From JAIEPM01 sp964546815 (lineage in GTDB: Bacteria > Cyanobacteriota > Vampirovibrionia > Obscuribacterales > Obscuribacteraceae): 64,000 bases of DNA. Under the pieces are notes generated by a model. The model did no database searches. It worked only from the letters and a program-made list of their open reading frames with translations, and was not told the origin of the DNA. The stretch's first letter is position 1. Each line of letters starts with the position of its first letter. Shown here piece by piece: positions 36,115 through 45,614 of the stretch. The DNA lies in contig CAZJLR010000001.1 of assembly GCA_964546815.1 (NCBI GenBank), positions 1 through 64,000 of the forward strand, given 5' to 3'. The position numbers and the translations under genes are program-made.

Positions 36115-37932
36115 TTGATTCGAATTTGTAGCACTTTGCTATGCACCTTGATTTTGCTGCTGAGCACAGCCGCAGCAGCCTCATTGGCGCAGAGCGAAAC
36201 AACAAAAGACAAAGGCGCAGTCGCAAGCTACAGTGATGAGCGTCCGGCAAACTTTGTTTTTTTACTTGATGTTTCCGGCAGCATGGTATCAGCAAGAACA
36301 CAAGTGAAATCGGCTGACGGCTCTAACGTGACATTGTTTGAGGCTCTCAGACAGGCGCTGCAACAAATAGTTAAAGACGATCGATTGCTAAGCCCGAAAA
36401 GCAAAGTTGCATTTATAACATTTGGAACTGCCATTACAGAAAAGAGCGATTGGCCAAACTCTGTGACAACAAGCGAAGAACGCAAAGCTTTGCTCAGCAA
36501 AATCGCTTCAGCTACAGAACTGCAAGCTGATAAACATGGCGATACTTACATGGCAGGCGGACTTGAAGCAGCATACGCACGCGCAGAACAATTTGCAAAA
36601 GATTCTCCATCTTGCACAAGTACTTTTATAGTTATGCTCACTGACGGCTGGGATGAGCCACCAGCAAACGCATCATATAAAGTTGCAGACGAAGCAGCAA
36701 AGTTTATTGCCAAAGAAAATGAACTAAAACAAAGGCTCGGAGTAAATACATGGCAGGTTAGAGTTGTAGGTTTGCAAAGGCTGCCTGACAAAAAGGCAGG
36801 AACTACTACGGCTGCAGAAGTCGCCAAACTTTTGGGCGGTTCATTTCTTGACGTAAGTAAAGAGCAAACAGGGACGATTGCAGAACGCATTTATGCCGCA
36901 TTAAAGCAAACAATCGCTGAGCTGCAAGGCGAAATCGAGCTGGCTGCCGCAGGCACTCCTGAAAGCATTGTCGATTTTGGCAAGATTGGCGACTCGCCTA
37001 AAGCAAAAGGCACTTTCAACGCCTGGAATAGATCGTGCTATGTGGAAAAACTCACTGGCATAAAAGACTGCAACAACAAGTTAAAAGCCAGCGAAATCAT
37101 GCAATTTAGAAAAGCGATTGAGCAACTAAATGCGTCAGGCAGTTTTGCCGAACTTCCAGATCACGCCAAATCATTAGTCTTGTGCTCTGAATTGCCAGCC
37201 GGTGCCATCAAAGTTAGCCTTGATGCGACAGATTATCAGTTAGCTCCGGTAGAACGACAGGGAGCCACTGCAGGGCAAGCTTCTGGAAGAGTAGGGCTGA
37301 TTGCCACAGTCGGGTCAAGTTGCCCACCTGGCGCATACCTTGGATTTATGCAGCCTGAATCAAGCGCGAAGGTGAAAAACACAATGGCATACTTGCTGAC
37401 TGTGCCTTCGCGCCTCACGGTAGATCAAGAATCAGTGAAAGTACAAATAAGAAAGCCAGGATTTTTTCTAGACAAAGATACGAGCACCGAGCTTGCTTTC
37501 AAAGTCGGCGCAAAAGTAAACAGCAGCTATAGCAGCGATTTTGAAGTGACCGTTTTATCTAGTCCCGCTACTCTAAAAGGCTCACCCAAAGACAAATCGA
37601 AAGCACAAGCACAGCTGCCCAGTAAGCTGATTCAAAATGGCGAGGCTCTAAACACTACTGTTCGCAGCGCAGATCCAAATGGAACGCCGGTAAAGTTAGA
37701 CGTTCAGATTCCAGCCTCAACCGAGCCAGGTGTTTACGAAGGACAGATTACAGTAAAGTGCAAAGAGCACAACGACCTTGTTGCAGACACCGGAGTTCCA
37801 TTTGTAATCGAAATACTGCCCAGCCCCTGGGACGAAATGGCGCCAATTGCAATTCCTGTTTTTGCCTTTCTAACTCTGATGATTCTTATCGGAGCCTACA
37901 TGGCATTGATAGGAAGCAGAGACAGAATTTAG
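36115..37932 (+). CDS. Von Willebrand factor A domain protein, membrane-anchored
   Basis: A 605-aa protein starting at a TTG with GGAG upstream. A signal peptide (about 1-26) is followed by a VWA domain (about 45-260) with a complete MIDAS start DVSGS (52-56) and downstream Thr and Asp (GDTYMAGG, MLTDGWDE), so metal-dependent ligand binding is expected. Residues 270-570 are beta-rich. A single C-terminal helix (about 577-598, ending SRDRI) anchors it with most of the protein outside. Ligand unknown. Confidence 0.85.
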   Translation: MIRICSTLLCTLILLLSTAAAASLAQSETTKDKGAVASYSDERPANFVFLLDVSGSMVSARTQVKSADGSNVTLFEALRQALQQIVKDDRLLSPKSKVAFITFGTAITEKSDWPNSVTTSEERKALLSKIASATELQADKHGDTYMAGGLEAAYARAEQFAKDSPSCTSTFIVMLTDGWDEPPANASYKVADEAAKFIAKENELKQRLGVNTWQVRVVGLQRLPDKKAGTTTAAEVAKLLGGSFLDVSKEQTGTIAERIYAALKQTIAELQGEIELAAAGTPESIVDFGKIGDSPKAKGTFNAWNRSCYVEKLTGIKDCNNKLKASEIMQFRKAIEQLNASGSFAELPDHAKSLVLCSELPAGAIKVSLDATDYQLAPVERQGATAGQASGRVGLIATVGSSCPPGAYLGFMQPESSAKVKNTMAYLLTVPSRLTVDQESVKVQIRKPGFFLDKDTSTELAFKVGAKVNSSYSSDFEVTVLSSPATLKGSPKDKSKAQAQLPSKLIQNGEALNTTVRSADPNGTPVKLDVQIPASTEPGVYEGQITVKCKEHNDLVADTGVPFVIEILPSPWDEMAPIAIPVFAFLTLMILIGAYMALIGSRDRI

Positions 37933-37962
37933 GCTATATCTGTCGCTCAATGAAAGGTCTAA

Positions 37963-38454
37963 TTACCAGGTATATGGATTAGATTGGGCTACAGGAATTT
38001 GATCATCGACATAAATACGCAGAGGCTTCAAACGCTCTGTGTCGAAAACAACGGCATAACGCTTGTGCGCAACAAATTCTTTTGGTGGCGGCGGAAATGG
38101 ACTTGTTTCCTTAATAGAAGCAATCATGGCTTTATCCATAGCATCCAAAAGAGCCTCACCTTTGGCACCATATTTGAGCTTTGCTGCCACAATCAAAGAT
38201 TCTCGCGAACTATGTTTGACAGTGATTCGCTTAGCCTGTCCCTTCGAATCAAGCTCAAAACAAACCACGCCTTTGGCGTGCTGCTTGAAATAATCGGGAA
38301 TTTTGTATTCTTCAAGCGCCTGCCCCTGCCAATGTTTTGAAATGCTCTTTTCACATGATTTCAGAAAAGGTTCAAAATCATTTGCATTGGCATTGCAATT
38401 GAGCATTGCTGCAGCTAAAAGTGACAGAACAAGCGACAATTGAACACGTATCAT
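37963..38454 (-). CDS. Secreted TonB-C-like protein
   Basis: A 163-aa protein with a signal peptide (about 1-24, LSLVLSLLAAAMLNCNANA). Residues 45-115 follow the pattern of TonB C-terminal domains: GVVCFELDSKGQAKRITVKHSS, LLDAMDKAMIASIKETSPFPPPP. There is no N-terminal anchor plus proline linker of a true TonB, so it is a stand-alone periplasmic domain. Stop-to-start spacing to the downstream MeaB gene is 2 bases, indicating one transcript with meaB upstream. Confidence 0.65.
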   Translation of the reverse strand: MIRVQLSLVLSLLAAAMLNCNANANDFEPFLKSCEKSISKHWQGQALEEYKIPDYFKQHAKGVVCFELDSKGQAKRITVKHSSRESLIVAAKLKYGAKGEALLDAMDKAMIASIKETSPFPPPPKEFVAHKRYAVVFDTERLKPLRIYVDDQIPVAQSNPYTW

Positions 38455-38456
38455 TG

Positions 38457-39437
38457 CTAACTCCTCTTTTCAGCAAAAATATCTTCAACGATGGCTTCAG
38501 CAGCTGTATGCGGATCGATTTGTGATTCTAATAATTGATTGAGCAAACTTTGAACTTGAATTGAATGCTGCAATGAGTCTTTCAAGTTGTTTCTTGCGAT
38601 GTCTGCCACAAGCTCTGATAATTCAGACTCCATTTTGTGGCGGCGCCTTTCTTTGAGTTGGCCAGAACTATCAAGGTAAGCTTTGTGCCCTTGAATCGAT
38701 TGCCAGACAGCTGCAACACCTTCATTGACTTCAGCATTTGTGACATGCACCGGAGCATGCCACTCCGCGCCCTTACTGCTTAATTCAAGACTGGCGATGA
38801 TTTCAGATGCGGTTTTGTTGGCTCCGGGCAAATCGCCTTTGTTCACCACAAAAATATCGCCGATTTCCATAATGCCAGATTTGATAGCCTGTATATCATC
38901 ACCAGAGCCAGGCATCAGCACCAGAATAGTTGTATCGGCTGTTTGAGCGATAGCAAGCTCAGATTGCCCCACTCCGACTGTCTCTATAATGATTACGTCA
39001 TAGCCTGAAGCATCGAGCATCCTGGCAGCGTCATAAGCGCCCAGCGCAGTGCCGCCCGCATGTCCTCGATTTGCCATAGAGCGAATGAAAACATTCTTAT
39101 CCATCGTATGGGCTTGCATACGAATTCGATCACCAAGAATCGCACCGCCAGTAAATGGGCTTGATGGGTCAATGGCCAGCACGGCTACTTTGAGCCCAGC
39201 AGCGCGTATTTCGCTGATAAGGGCGTCAACAAGTGTAGATTTACCCACACCTGGTGAGCCGGTGACTCCAATTAAATGAGCGCGTCCGATGCGCTGAAAC
39301 AATTTGCGCACCAGCCATACTGCATCAGGGCCGCCGTCTTCTACGATGCTGATGGCTCGGGCAAGCGAGCGGCGATCGCCTTTGACTATGTCCTGGGAAA
39401 TGTTTTCCAAACTGAATTTCAAAGTGTTTACGCTCAA
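38457..39437 (-). CDS. meaB: MeaB/ArgK-type GTPase
   Basis: A G3E-type GTPase of about 326 aa, the chaperone that loads and protects adenosylcobalamin-dependent acyl-CoA mutases. Motifs: Walker A GVTGSPGVGKSTLV, switch-type DPSSPFTGGAILGDRIRM, RGHAGGTALGAYDA, ETVGVGQSE, NKGDLPGA. The TTG at 39437 with GAGG six bases upstream is a better start than the first possible TTG at 39488. No methylmalonyl-CoA mutase is in the window. Confidence 0.9.
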   Translation of the reverse strand: MSVNTLKFSLENISQDIVKGDRRSLARAISIVEDGGPDAVWLVRKLFQRIGRAHLIGVTGSPGVGKSTLVDALISEIRAAGLKVAVLAIDPSSPFTGGAILGDRIRMQAHTMDKNVFIRSMANRGHAGGTALGAYDAARMLDASGYDVIIIETVGVGQSELAIAQTADTTILVLMPGSGDDIQAIKSGIMEIGDIFVVNKGDLPGANKTASEIIASLELSSKGAEWHAPVHVTNAEVNEGVAAVWQSIQGHKAYLDSSGQLKERRRHKMESELSELVADIARNNLKDSLQHSIQVQSLLNQLLESQIDPHTAAEAIVEDIFAEKRS

Positions 39438-39544
39438 CTTGGGCCTCGATTGTGTCGATTTTAGCAGGCTCACTGCAAATGGGAACAATCACAAGCTACA
39501 CCGAGTCTCCGGGTCTGTGAAGTCATTGTTTTGGGGTTCTTCAT

Positions 39545-40033
39545 ATGAATCGGCTTAAATTCGGCAAAGCAGCACCACTTTTGGCGCTACTCCTCTTGTC
39601 TGCTCTACCGGCTCTTGCAAGGGGCAACGACTGGTCGATAAACGACGGAATGGGAGAACAAGTTCAAGTTCGCAATCCACTTTTCGGCAAGAAAGTCAGA
39701 GTTGTCAAAGACAGACTTGGCGACGGCTTTGCTCAACAACAATCGATATTGGGCAGTAAAACAACCGAAGTCAGCCTCCTTGGAAATAGAGTGCAAAAAA
39801 AGAAAGGGCTCTTCGGTAATACAGAAACAGACGCCAGCACCATATTTGGTGACAAGTTCGTAAGCAAAAAAGGTATATTCGGTCGCCGACAAACTGCCAT
39901 CGATATGAGCGGCTCAGGTCAAATGATAAAGAGCCTCTTTGGCCATGTTGCAAGCCCCAACTTTGTACCGTATAACCCGGCCATGGCACCAGGGGCAGTA
40001 CCAGGCAATACAGCCATCGCGCCGACTAACTAA
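39545..40033 (+). CDS. Secreted protein with internal ~23-aa repeats
   Basis: A 162-aa protein with a signal peptide (about 1-25). The mature part has four imperfect units, each with an LFG/IFG start and a GD or GN then KK-G-like end: NPLFGKKVRVVKDRLGDGF, SILGSKTTEVSLLGN, KKGLFGNTETDASTIFGDKF, KKGIFGRRQTAIDMSGSG. The C-terminus is Pro/Ala/Gly-rich. No named family. It is followed by a 16-bp DNA tandem repeat. Confidence 0.65.
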   Translation: MNRLKFGKAAPLLALLLLSALPALARGNDWSINDGMGEQVQVRNPLFGKKVRVVKDRLGDGFAQQQSILGSKTTEVSLLGNRVQKKKGLFGNTETDASTIFGDKFVSKKGIFGRRQTAIDMSGSGQMIKSLFGHVASPNFVPYNPAMAPGAVPGNTAIAPTN

Positions 40034-40064
40034 AAGCAAAACTAAACTACAGTCTCATGTTCAG

Positions 40065-40112
40065 GTGATCTGCAGTTCGCGTGATCTGCAGTTCGCGTGA
40101 TCTGCAGTTCAG
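40065..40112. repeat. 16-bp tandem repeat, three copies
   Basis: GTGATCTGCAGTTCGC at 40065-40080, again at 40081-40096, and once more at 40097-40112 with AG instead of GC at the end. It lies between convergent genes and is non-coding. Confidence 0.95.
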
Positions 40113-40150
40113 GAAATCTGTAACTGAGGCAATTGTCTGGAGAAAGAGAC

Positions 40151-40630
40151 TCATTTACCTTTGAGGTATTTGGTCCAATTCGTGGTGTCCTTTTTGCTAC
40201 CACCTGACTCCGATTTGGCACCGCCGCCCTGTCGCGCAGCATTTTCAGCTTCAGTAAGCATAATTGCCAGAAGGTCACGGTCGGACTGGGAAGACTTCAA
40301 TTGATGTTGCAGCTCGCTTATCATGCCTCTAAGCTCTTCGCCTTCCTGCAGCCGCGCGGCAAGCATGCTGCTCAAGCGAGACAGCTCCTGATGCAGGTAT
40401 TTGTTTTCGCGGCTTCTGTCTGCAAGCAGCTGTGCCTGATTTTCATGAGTGACACGAAGGTCTTCGGCGTCTCTAGTCAGGCGCTCTAGCTCACGAATTT
40501 GCGCCGAAAAAGTAATATTACGCTCTTGAGACTGCAAAAGTGCATCCTGCAGCTCAAGAAGCTTCTCTATCAATGAGCCCATGTCCCATTGACGTCCGGT
40601 TAGTGGATTAATCGTTTTATTGCCGTCCAT
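40151..40630 (-). CDS. Coiled-coil protein
   Basis: A 159-aa protein. Residues 15-125 form a long heptad-type helix (IEKLLELQDALLQSQERN, LERLTRDAEDLRVTHENQ, ELSRLSSMLAARLQEGEE). The C-terminus is Gly/Ser/Lys-rich and ends WTKYLKGK. No membrane segment. It probably oligomerises; function unknown. Confidence 0.65.
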   Translation of the reverse strand: MDGNKTINPLTGRQWDMGSLIEKLLELQDALLQSQERNITFSAQIRELERLTRDAEDLRVTHENQAQLLADRSRENKYLHQELSRLSSMLAARLQEGEELRGMISELQHQLKSSQSDRDLLAIMLTEAENAARQGGGAKSESGGSKKDTTNWTKYLKGK

Positions 40631-40754
40631 CTGTCACAGTTGAAAGGCTTGTGCGCCAATACCCTCAACCGTTAATATTCCCAGGCTAAAGGCATGATTA
40701 TCTGTTTCATGCCAAAATTGGAGTACTTTGTCTCAATTTGGTGGATTAAACTCA

Positions 40755-41879
40755 ATGTCAAAGCTGCTGATAAAAGGTGGATTAATCATAACTCCGACCG
40801 AAGAGCGGATGGCCGAGATACTGATTGATGGCGACAAGATCGAAAAAATCGGCGCAATAGAATCATCTGACGCTGAAAACCTGGTCGAAATTGACGCCAG
40901 TGACTGCTTTGTTACACCAGGGCTATTTGACCTTCAATTAAACGGCGGTCCCGAGTGTGATTTTTGGGAAGAATTGAGCCGTGACAAAGTAGCAAATCTC
41001 AGTCACAGGCTCATAAGTGCCGGCGTGACAAGCATTTTGCCGACTTTAATTACAGGCGACATGGCAAGGCTCAAGAAAAATCGTGACTTTTTGAGAGCAG
41101 ACATCGGGATGGAAAGCAAAAGCGGCAAAGACCCACTGCTTAGAATGCCTGGAATTCATTTCGAAGGTCCCTGCCTTTCACCTAGAAAACCTGGAGTTCA
41201 CCCAGCAGAGCACTTGCAGCCGCTTAATGTGGCAGTGCTAAAAGAACTAATTGATGATTCGTGCAAATTGATGACAGTCGCGGCAGAGCTAAATCCTGAT
41301 GGCGATGCCATCAAATTTTTGCAAGAAAAATCTGTCATTGCCTCACTTGGACATTCAAATGCCACATTTGAGGAAGCCAAAAACGCGTTTTCGCAGGGCA
41401 TTAATGTGATGACCCACACTTTTAATGCATTGCCGTCATTGCACCATCGCGAACCGGGGGCAGTCGCCGCGGCTTTAATTAACGATCAAGTAAATTGCTG
41501 TGTTATTCCAGACGGGCTTCATGTCGTACCAGCCATGGTAGAACTCATTTTCAAAATTAAGGGCGCAGCACACACAATACTTGTGAGCGATGCAGCAGCC
41601 ATCGGTACAAGCCAGGGCGGACTGGTGGGTTCATCTTTAAGCCTCGACCAGGGTGTTCGCAACATGGTCAACTGGGGAATTTGCAATTTTGCTGATGCAA
41701 TCAGGATGGCAGCTTATAATCCGGCAAAATTGTTGCAACTGGAAGATCAGATTGGACAACTTAAAGCCGGCGCCTTTGCCGACATAATCATATGGGACAA
41801 AGAGACTCTTTCAATCAAGCAAGTGATTTTCAACGGCATGCAAGTTAGCCGCAGCAAAAGCGAAAAAGTCAGAGCCTAA
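40755..41879 (+). CDS. nagA: N-acetylglucosamine-6-phosphate deacetylase
   Basis: About 374 aa from the ATG at 40755 (the frame opens at a TTG at 40728). NagA removes acetate from GlcNAc-6-P in amino-sugar breakdown and cell-wall recycling. Amidohydrolase features: FVTPGLFDLQLNGGPECDF, metal-binding Glu in HFEGPCLSP, His in LGHSNATFEEA and MTHTFNALPSLHHREPG, catalytic Asp in LVSDAAAIG, and the C-terminal AYNPAKLL. Converges on a ROK kinase with a four-base overlap of the stops, which suggests related function. Confidence 0.93.
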   Translation: MSKLLIKGGLIITPTEERMAEILIDGDKIEKIGAIESSDAENLVEIDASDCFVTPGLFDLQLNGGPECDFWEELSRDKVANLSHRLISAGVTSILPTLITGDMARLKKNRDFLRADIGMESKSGKDPLLRMPGIHFEGPCLSPRKPGVHPAEHLQPLNVAVLKELIDDSCKLMTVAAELNPDGDAIKFLQEKSVIASLGHSNATFEEAKNAFSQGINVMTHTFNALPSLHHREPGAVAAALINDQVNCCVIPDGLHVVPAMVELIFKIKGAAHTILVSDAAAIGTSQGGLVGSSLSLDQGVRNMVNWGICNFADAIRMAAYNPAKLLQLEDQIGQLKAGAFADIIIWDKETLSIKQVIFNGMQVSRSKSEKVRA

Positions 41880-42844
41880 CCGGCAACACTTACCTGCTCA
41901 ACTTCAACAACAGCATCGAGAACAAGCTGCCCGGCACCAACCAGCCCGGCGGCTTCGCCAAGGCATGATGGGTAAATTTCTAGCTTTTCAGAGACGCGCG
42001 GCAAGGTGAGGTCACAGAGCATGTCTTTGAGCATTCGCAAATCAACAAACTTGCTCATGCCACCAGATATGACAAAACAATCGGGGTCGAGACTGTGACA
42101 CAACGCCACCATGCCTGTGGCAACATGGCGATGATATTGTTCCATAGCTTTTTTAGCGACGATATCACCTTTTGCTGCAGCTTCAATAATGTTTTGTGTC
42201 GTGAGAGTGTCACGCAATGCAGCAAGCGGAGTTTGCTTTTCAGTTACACCGGCAAGCATTTCCCAACCGGTAGCTTGCAAGCCACGCCCAGAACCATATG
42301 TTTCCCAACAGTCCCAAAGACCGCAAGTACAGTGTCTTTTGTTTTCCATCGAAATTTTGATGTGCCCAATTTCGCCACCGGCAAAATGCGCACCACGATA
42401 AAGTCGTCCATGAAGAATGATACCACCCCCGATACCAGTACCGAGAGTGACCATGATCATGCATGTTTTTTGACCAAGACCAGAAGCATGACACTCACCA
42501 TAAGCTGCTGAGTTAGCGTCATTTTCAACAATTGTGCGCAAGGCAGTTTTGTTTTGAATAATTGTTTTGAGCTGAGTTCCTTCCCAGCCAGGCAAATTAC
42601 CTGTCGAACCAATGACTTCTCCGCTGCTTGGGTCTACTATGCCGGCGGTAGAAATGCCGACACCCAGAACGAGATTGTCCTTTTGAAAGTCGGCAATAAT
42701 ATCGAAGATGGCTTCAATAATTTTGTCAGCACCCTTTGGTGTGGGTACTTTAATAGGTTCGCTTACAAGACGACTGCCATTGACCAGACCGGCAAGTATT
42801 TTTGTGCCGCCAAGATCTATGCCAATTGCTGGAATTTTGTTCAT
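41876..42844 (-). CDS. ROK-family sugar kinase
   Basis: A 322-aa kinase: IGIDLGGTKILAGLV (phosphate loop), LGTGIGGGIILHG, FAGGEIGHI with the catalytic region, and the zinc site CTCGLWDCWE. ROK kinases act on glucose, GlcNAc, ManNAc or fructose; sequence alone does not fix the substrate. Because nagA is the convergent neighbour, GlcNAc kinase or glucokinase is likely. Full length. Confidence 0.9.
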   Translation of the reverse strand: MNKIPAIGIDLGGTKILAGLVNGSRLVSEPIKVPTPKGADKIIEAIFDIIADFQKDNLVLGVGISTAGIVDPSSGEVIGSTGNLPGWEGTQLKTIIQNKTALRTIVENDANSAAYGECHASGLGQKTCMIMVTLGTGIGGGIILHGRLYRGAHFAGGEIGHIKISMENKRHCTCGLWDCWETYGSGRGLQATGWEMLAGVTEKQTPLAALRDTLTTQNIIEAAAKGDIVAKKAMEQYHRHVATGMVALCHSLDPDCFVISGGMSKFVDLRMLKDMLCDLTLPRVSEKLEIYPSCLGEAAGLVGAGQLVLDAVVEVEQVSVAG

Positions 42845-42892
42845 TATATGAAGGGGAAATGCACTAGAGTGAGTCCTGGCTGCAATTGTACA

Positions 42893-45022
42893 TTAGATGC
42901 CGCCAAGTTGTCCCTGGTCAGGACTTCCCTTCATGATGAGCTTGTTGAACGGTATGGGCTGCCCATAGTTGAGATTGAAACCAAATCGGTTGATTCCGCG
43001 GATTGTATCGTGCGAAACCAAGAGCTTGAAATCTTCTGGACCAATGGCAACGTTGATACCTTTTTGATAGAAAAGCTTGTTGTCCATGTTGTATCCAAGG
43101 TTGCCCCCGATATCCAGCCATTTGTTGATTTTGTAGCCACCGGCTAACTGGCTGGAATTAGACCCCTGGATAAACTCGTCGAATACGAATGGAGATTGCC
43201 CACTCACGGCTGATTTCATCACAGACCCTTGCAGACGAAGTCTGTCCAGGTTTAAGTTAAAAACAGGTCCAACCTGTCCCATAAGCAATGTATCGCCAGT
43301 TGAATAGCCTCTGCCGGCCAAACCGCCGAAAGCATTAACAGTGGCGCCCACCTTTTGATTTCCAACTGAAATAAATGGATGAGTAGAACCCATAATTTGT
43401 TCTTGCACGCGGTAAGCGTTTGTTATACCGAGATGGTTAACAGTGAACAATTTAGCGTATTGAGCTGATTGAGTAATAAGGGAAGGTTGGTCAGAAGCCC
43501 AACCTGCTGATGTTCTAAATGAAATACCCTGCATAAATGGGATATTACCAAGACCACGCACATCAACAAACTCAGCAAGTGCCCGTGCTCTTTGGGAGCC
43601 GAACAAACCGTTTTGGATATAACGGTTTATACCTGCCTGGAAAACTTGTTGTTGATTGAATTTATATTTGAGGTCGCCGACAAGGAGGTTAGAAACACTA
43701 CCGTAAGCAAGGTTGGCAGAAAGCTTCTGTCCTCGAAACGCGATTCTGAAACCTGCACCCACATTGCTCCTGTCATTACCACTGGTTGCAAGTTTGCCAC
43801 CATATTGAACGAGTGGCGCCCAGGAGAATGTTCGATCTTTAGGCAAAGAATAGTTAAACATCGGTCCGACGTTTATACCGCCAACCATGATGTTGTTGCT
43901 GATGAATGGGGTGACAGGGAAAGTCACATGAGATTCTTTGCCGACAGTTGCAACGAATTTACCCAGTGGAACGCCAAACTTACCAAACATAAGTTTGCCG
44001 CCGAAGACTGTAAGGTTGCCATTTTCGTTGTATTTTTCGTAAACCATTTTTCTAGCTTTGAAAACAAAGCTAGGTTTGTCCGGCATATAAGCGTCAGGGT
44101 GAAGAGCCTGATTGTAGCTGTCTTGCAGCGAGGTCAATGTACCGTTGTATGAGTTACGAGACACACGAATCGGTTCGGACAAAGTCATGGTTCCTTCTCT
44201 AAATCGAAGGCCGTCATTTGTGCCAAAACCTGTACGAGCAATAACTTGAGTGCCGTTAAGCTCGGTATCTGGGCTTGTGATTAGATATTCGCTAGAACTT
44301 GTTTTGAACTTGAAAGAACTACCGGTTGATACTTGACCCTGTCTAACGATTTTGACATTGCCTCTAGCATCAAGCATTTCTGTGCTTTGATCATAGAGAA
44401 TCATGTCGGCTTCAAGACGGGCATCTTGTCCGGCTATGGTTGCAACAGCATTACCTGTGCCCAGGAATGTATTTTTGACCTGGTCGTATTCAGTGTCATC
44501 AGCAACGATTTGAACTGTGCCTTTTAGCAAAGTGTTGTCGTTAACTTCATCGAGTTTGGCAAGATCTGGCTCGTCGGGGTCGGTGCTGGCTGCACCGGCT
44601 TTCATCGACTTGCTGATGTCTTCGCCTGATGTTCCCGAACCTGGCTCGATGGGCGGCACAGGACTGGCTGGTGCAAGCTGTGTTGTAGCGTTGACTTCAG
44701 CTTCAATAAGTTTTTGACTTTGAGTATTTCCGGCAATAGCCTTGGCAGTAGCGCTAGACGATGTCACAGCGATTTTCTTAGCCGCGGGCTTTTTCTGCTC
44801 TGGAATCGGTGCAAGAGCAGAAGGTGTGTCGACTCCAGATCCGCTATCTAACTTTGGAGTCAGAGGCAACATCAAAGTGCCCGAAGGATTAGTCTTAGCC
44901 GGTGCCTGAGCAATCGCAGGCAAAGTCATCTGAGCGCAAAGAACAGATAATGTCAGTGCTTTGACAATTCCAGTCCTGACTGATGAGTTAGCTTTAATAC
45001 AAAACGGTTCGCTTGGACCCAT
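42893..45022 (-). CDS. LptA/LptD-like outer-membrane assembly protein
   Basis: About 709 aa from the ATG at 45022 (GGAAGA upstream); the frame is open to 45196. A signal peptide (about 18-40, VKALTLSVLCAQMTLPAIAQA) is followed by a Pro/Ala/Ser linker, an OstA/LptA-type beta-jellyroll (about 164-290: GTVQIVADDTEYDQVKNTFLG, ARLEADMILYDQSTEMLDAR, GNVKIV) and a C-terminal barrel-like domain with many aromatic-ended strands. That order is typical of LptD, which inserts lipopolysaccharide in the outer membrane; cyanobacterial types have a diverged barrel. It indicates a diderm cell. Confidence 0.8.
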   Translation of the reverse strand: MGPSEPFCIKANSSVRTGIVKALTLSVLCAQMTLPAIAQAPAKTNPSGTLMLPLTPKLDSGSGVDTPSALAPIPEQKKPAAKKIAVTSSSATAKAIAGNTQSQKLIEAEVNATTQLAPASPVPPIEPGSGTSGEDISKSMKAGAASTDPDEPDLAKLDEVNDNTLLKGTVQIVADDTEYDQVKNTFLGTGNAVATIAGQDARLEADMILYDQSTEMLDARGNVKIVRQGQVSTGSSFKFKTSSSEYLITSPDTELNGTQVIARTGFGTNDGLRFREGTMTLSEPIRVSRNSYNGTLTSLQDSYNQALHPDAYMPDKPSFVFKARKMVYEKYNENGNLTVFGGKLMFGKFGVPLGKFVATVGKESHVTFPVTPFISNNIMVGGINVGPMFNYSLPKDRTFSWAPLVQYGGKLATSGNDRSNVGAGFRIAFRGQKLSANLAYGSVSNLLVGDLKYKFNQQQVFQAGINRYIQNGLFGSQRARALAEFVDVRGLGNIPFMQGISFRTSAGWASDQPSLITQSAQYAKLFTVNHLGITNAYRVQEQIMGSTHPFISVGNQKVGATVNAFGGLAGRGYSTGDTLLMGQVGPVFNLNLDRLRLQGSVMKSAVSGQSPFVFDEFIQGSNSSQLAGGYKINKWLDIGGNLGYNMDNKLFYQKGINVAIGPEDFKLLVSHDTIRGINRFGFNLNYGQPIPFNKLIMKGSPDQGQLGGI

Positions 45023-45614
45023 TCGTCTTCCATTGCCGTCTCGAAACAAGTGCTCTGTCCTCGGTTCTCTGGTGATTACATTTTGGGCGCTAATACTAGA
45101 CCTGACTATCGTACAACTTTCAACCTCCTTAAAACCTGAAATACAGTCAATATGTATGCTCAGAGACTTTTTCAGAATTGTCAAAAGGCGCTTCATCCGT
45201 ATTGGTCCTTGCTCATGGCGTTTGAACTTGTAGATTGAAATATCTATACGAAAACGATTGGCTAAAATAAGAACGACTTTGATTAGTTTGATTTAAGCCG
45301 GGACACTGATTCATTGACCAGAAATTGATATATCCAGAACGAATACAACAAGCAAAAAACAAACACTTGAATTCCATTGCTGAATTATCAGCTGACTTTA
45401 CTCATTGATTTGGCTCGTAATTCGATTGGGTATTAGTTGAACAAGTTTTGAAAAATACGCTAGAAAGCAGAGCTGCTGGCTGGGAGATAGGATGAGGGGG
45501 TATTTCCTTGACATCGCAGTTCTGCTTTCTCTGTTATGCTGATGTTCGCAAACGAACAAATGTTCCTGAGCAGTAAATACTACGAAGCTTCGCTTGACTA
45601 CCAAACTCACATAG
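45023..45614. other. Intergenic stretch between divergent genes
   Basis: Holds the leaders of the LptD-like gene and of the alcohol dehydrogenase operon, and the interlocked GTTCG/CGAAC palindromes at 45544-45566. A TTGACA at about 45510 is not followed by a good -10 box at normal spacing. The minus-strand frame of the LptD-like gene stays open to 45196, so a longer N-terminus is possible but lacks support. Confidence 0.5.
45544..45566. promoter_or_regulatory. Interlocked GTTCG/CGAAC palindromes (LexA-box-like)
   Basis: GTTCG-CAAA-CGAAC (45544-45557) shares its right half with CGAACAAATGTTCC (45553-45566). The second agrees with the Gram-positive SOS-box pattern CGAAC-N4-GTTCS. It lies 49 bases before the dehydrogenase start. 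Regulation is inferred; LexA sites in relatives of cyanobacteria differ. Confidence 0.4.

Noticed and set aside
42554..43147. Plus-strand frame of 197 codons across the ROK kinase start and LptD-like 3' end
   Set aside because: It overlaps two confident minus-strand genes and has no recognisable domain.
43592..44152. Plus-strand frame opposite the LptD-like gene
   Set aside because: Antisense to a confident gene, no start signal, Cys/His-rich composition typical of shadow frames.
45508..45540. TTGACA followed by TATGCT as a promoter of the dehydrogenase operon
   Set aside because: The spacing is 21 bases, too long for a normal sigma-70 promoter, and no better -10 box is present.
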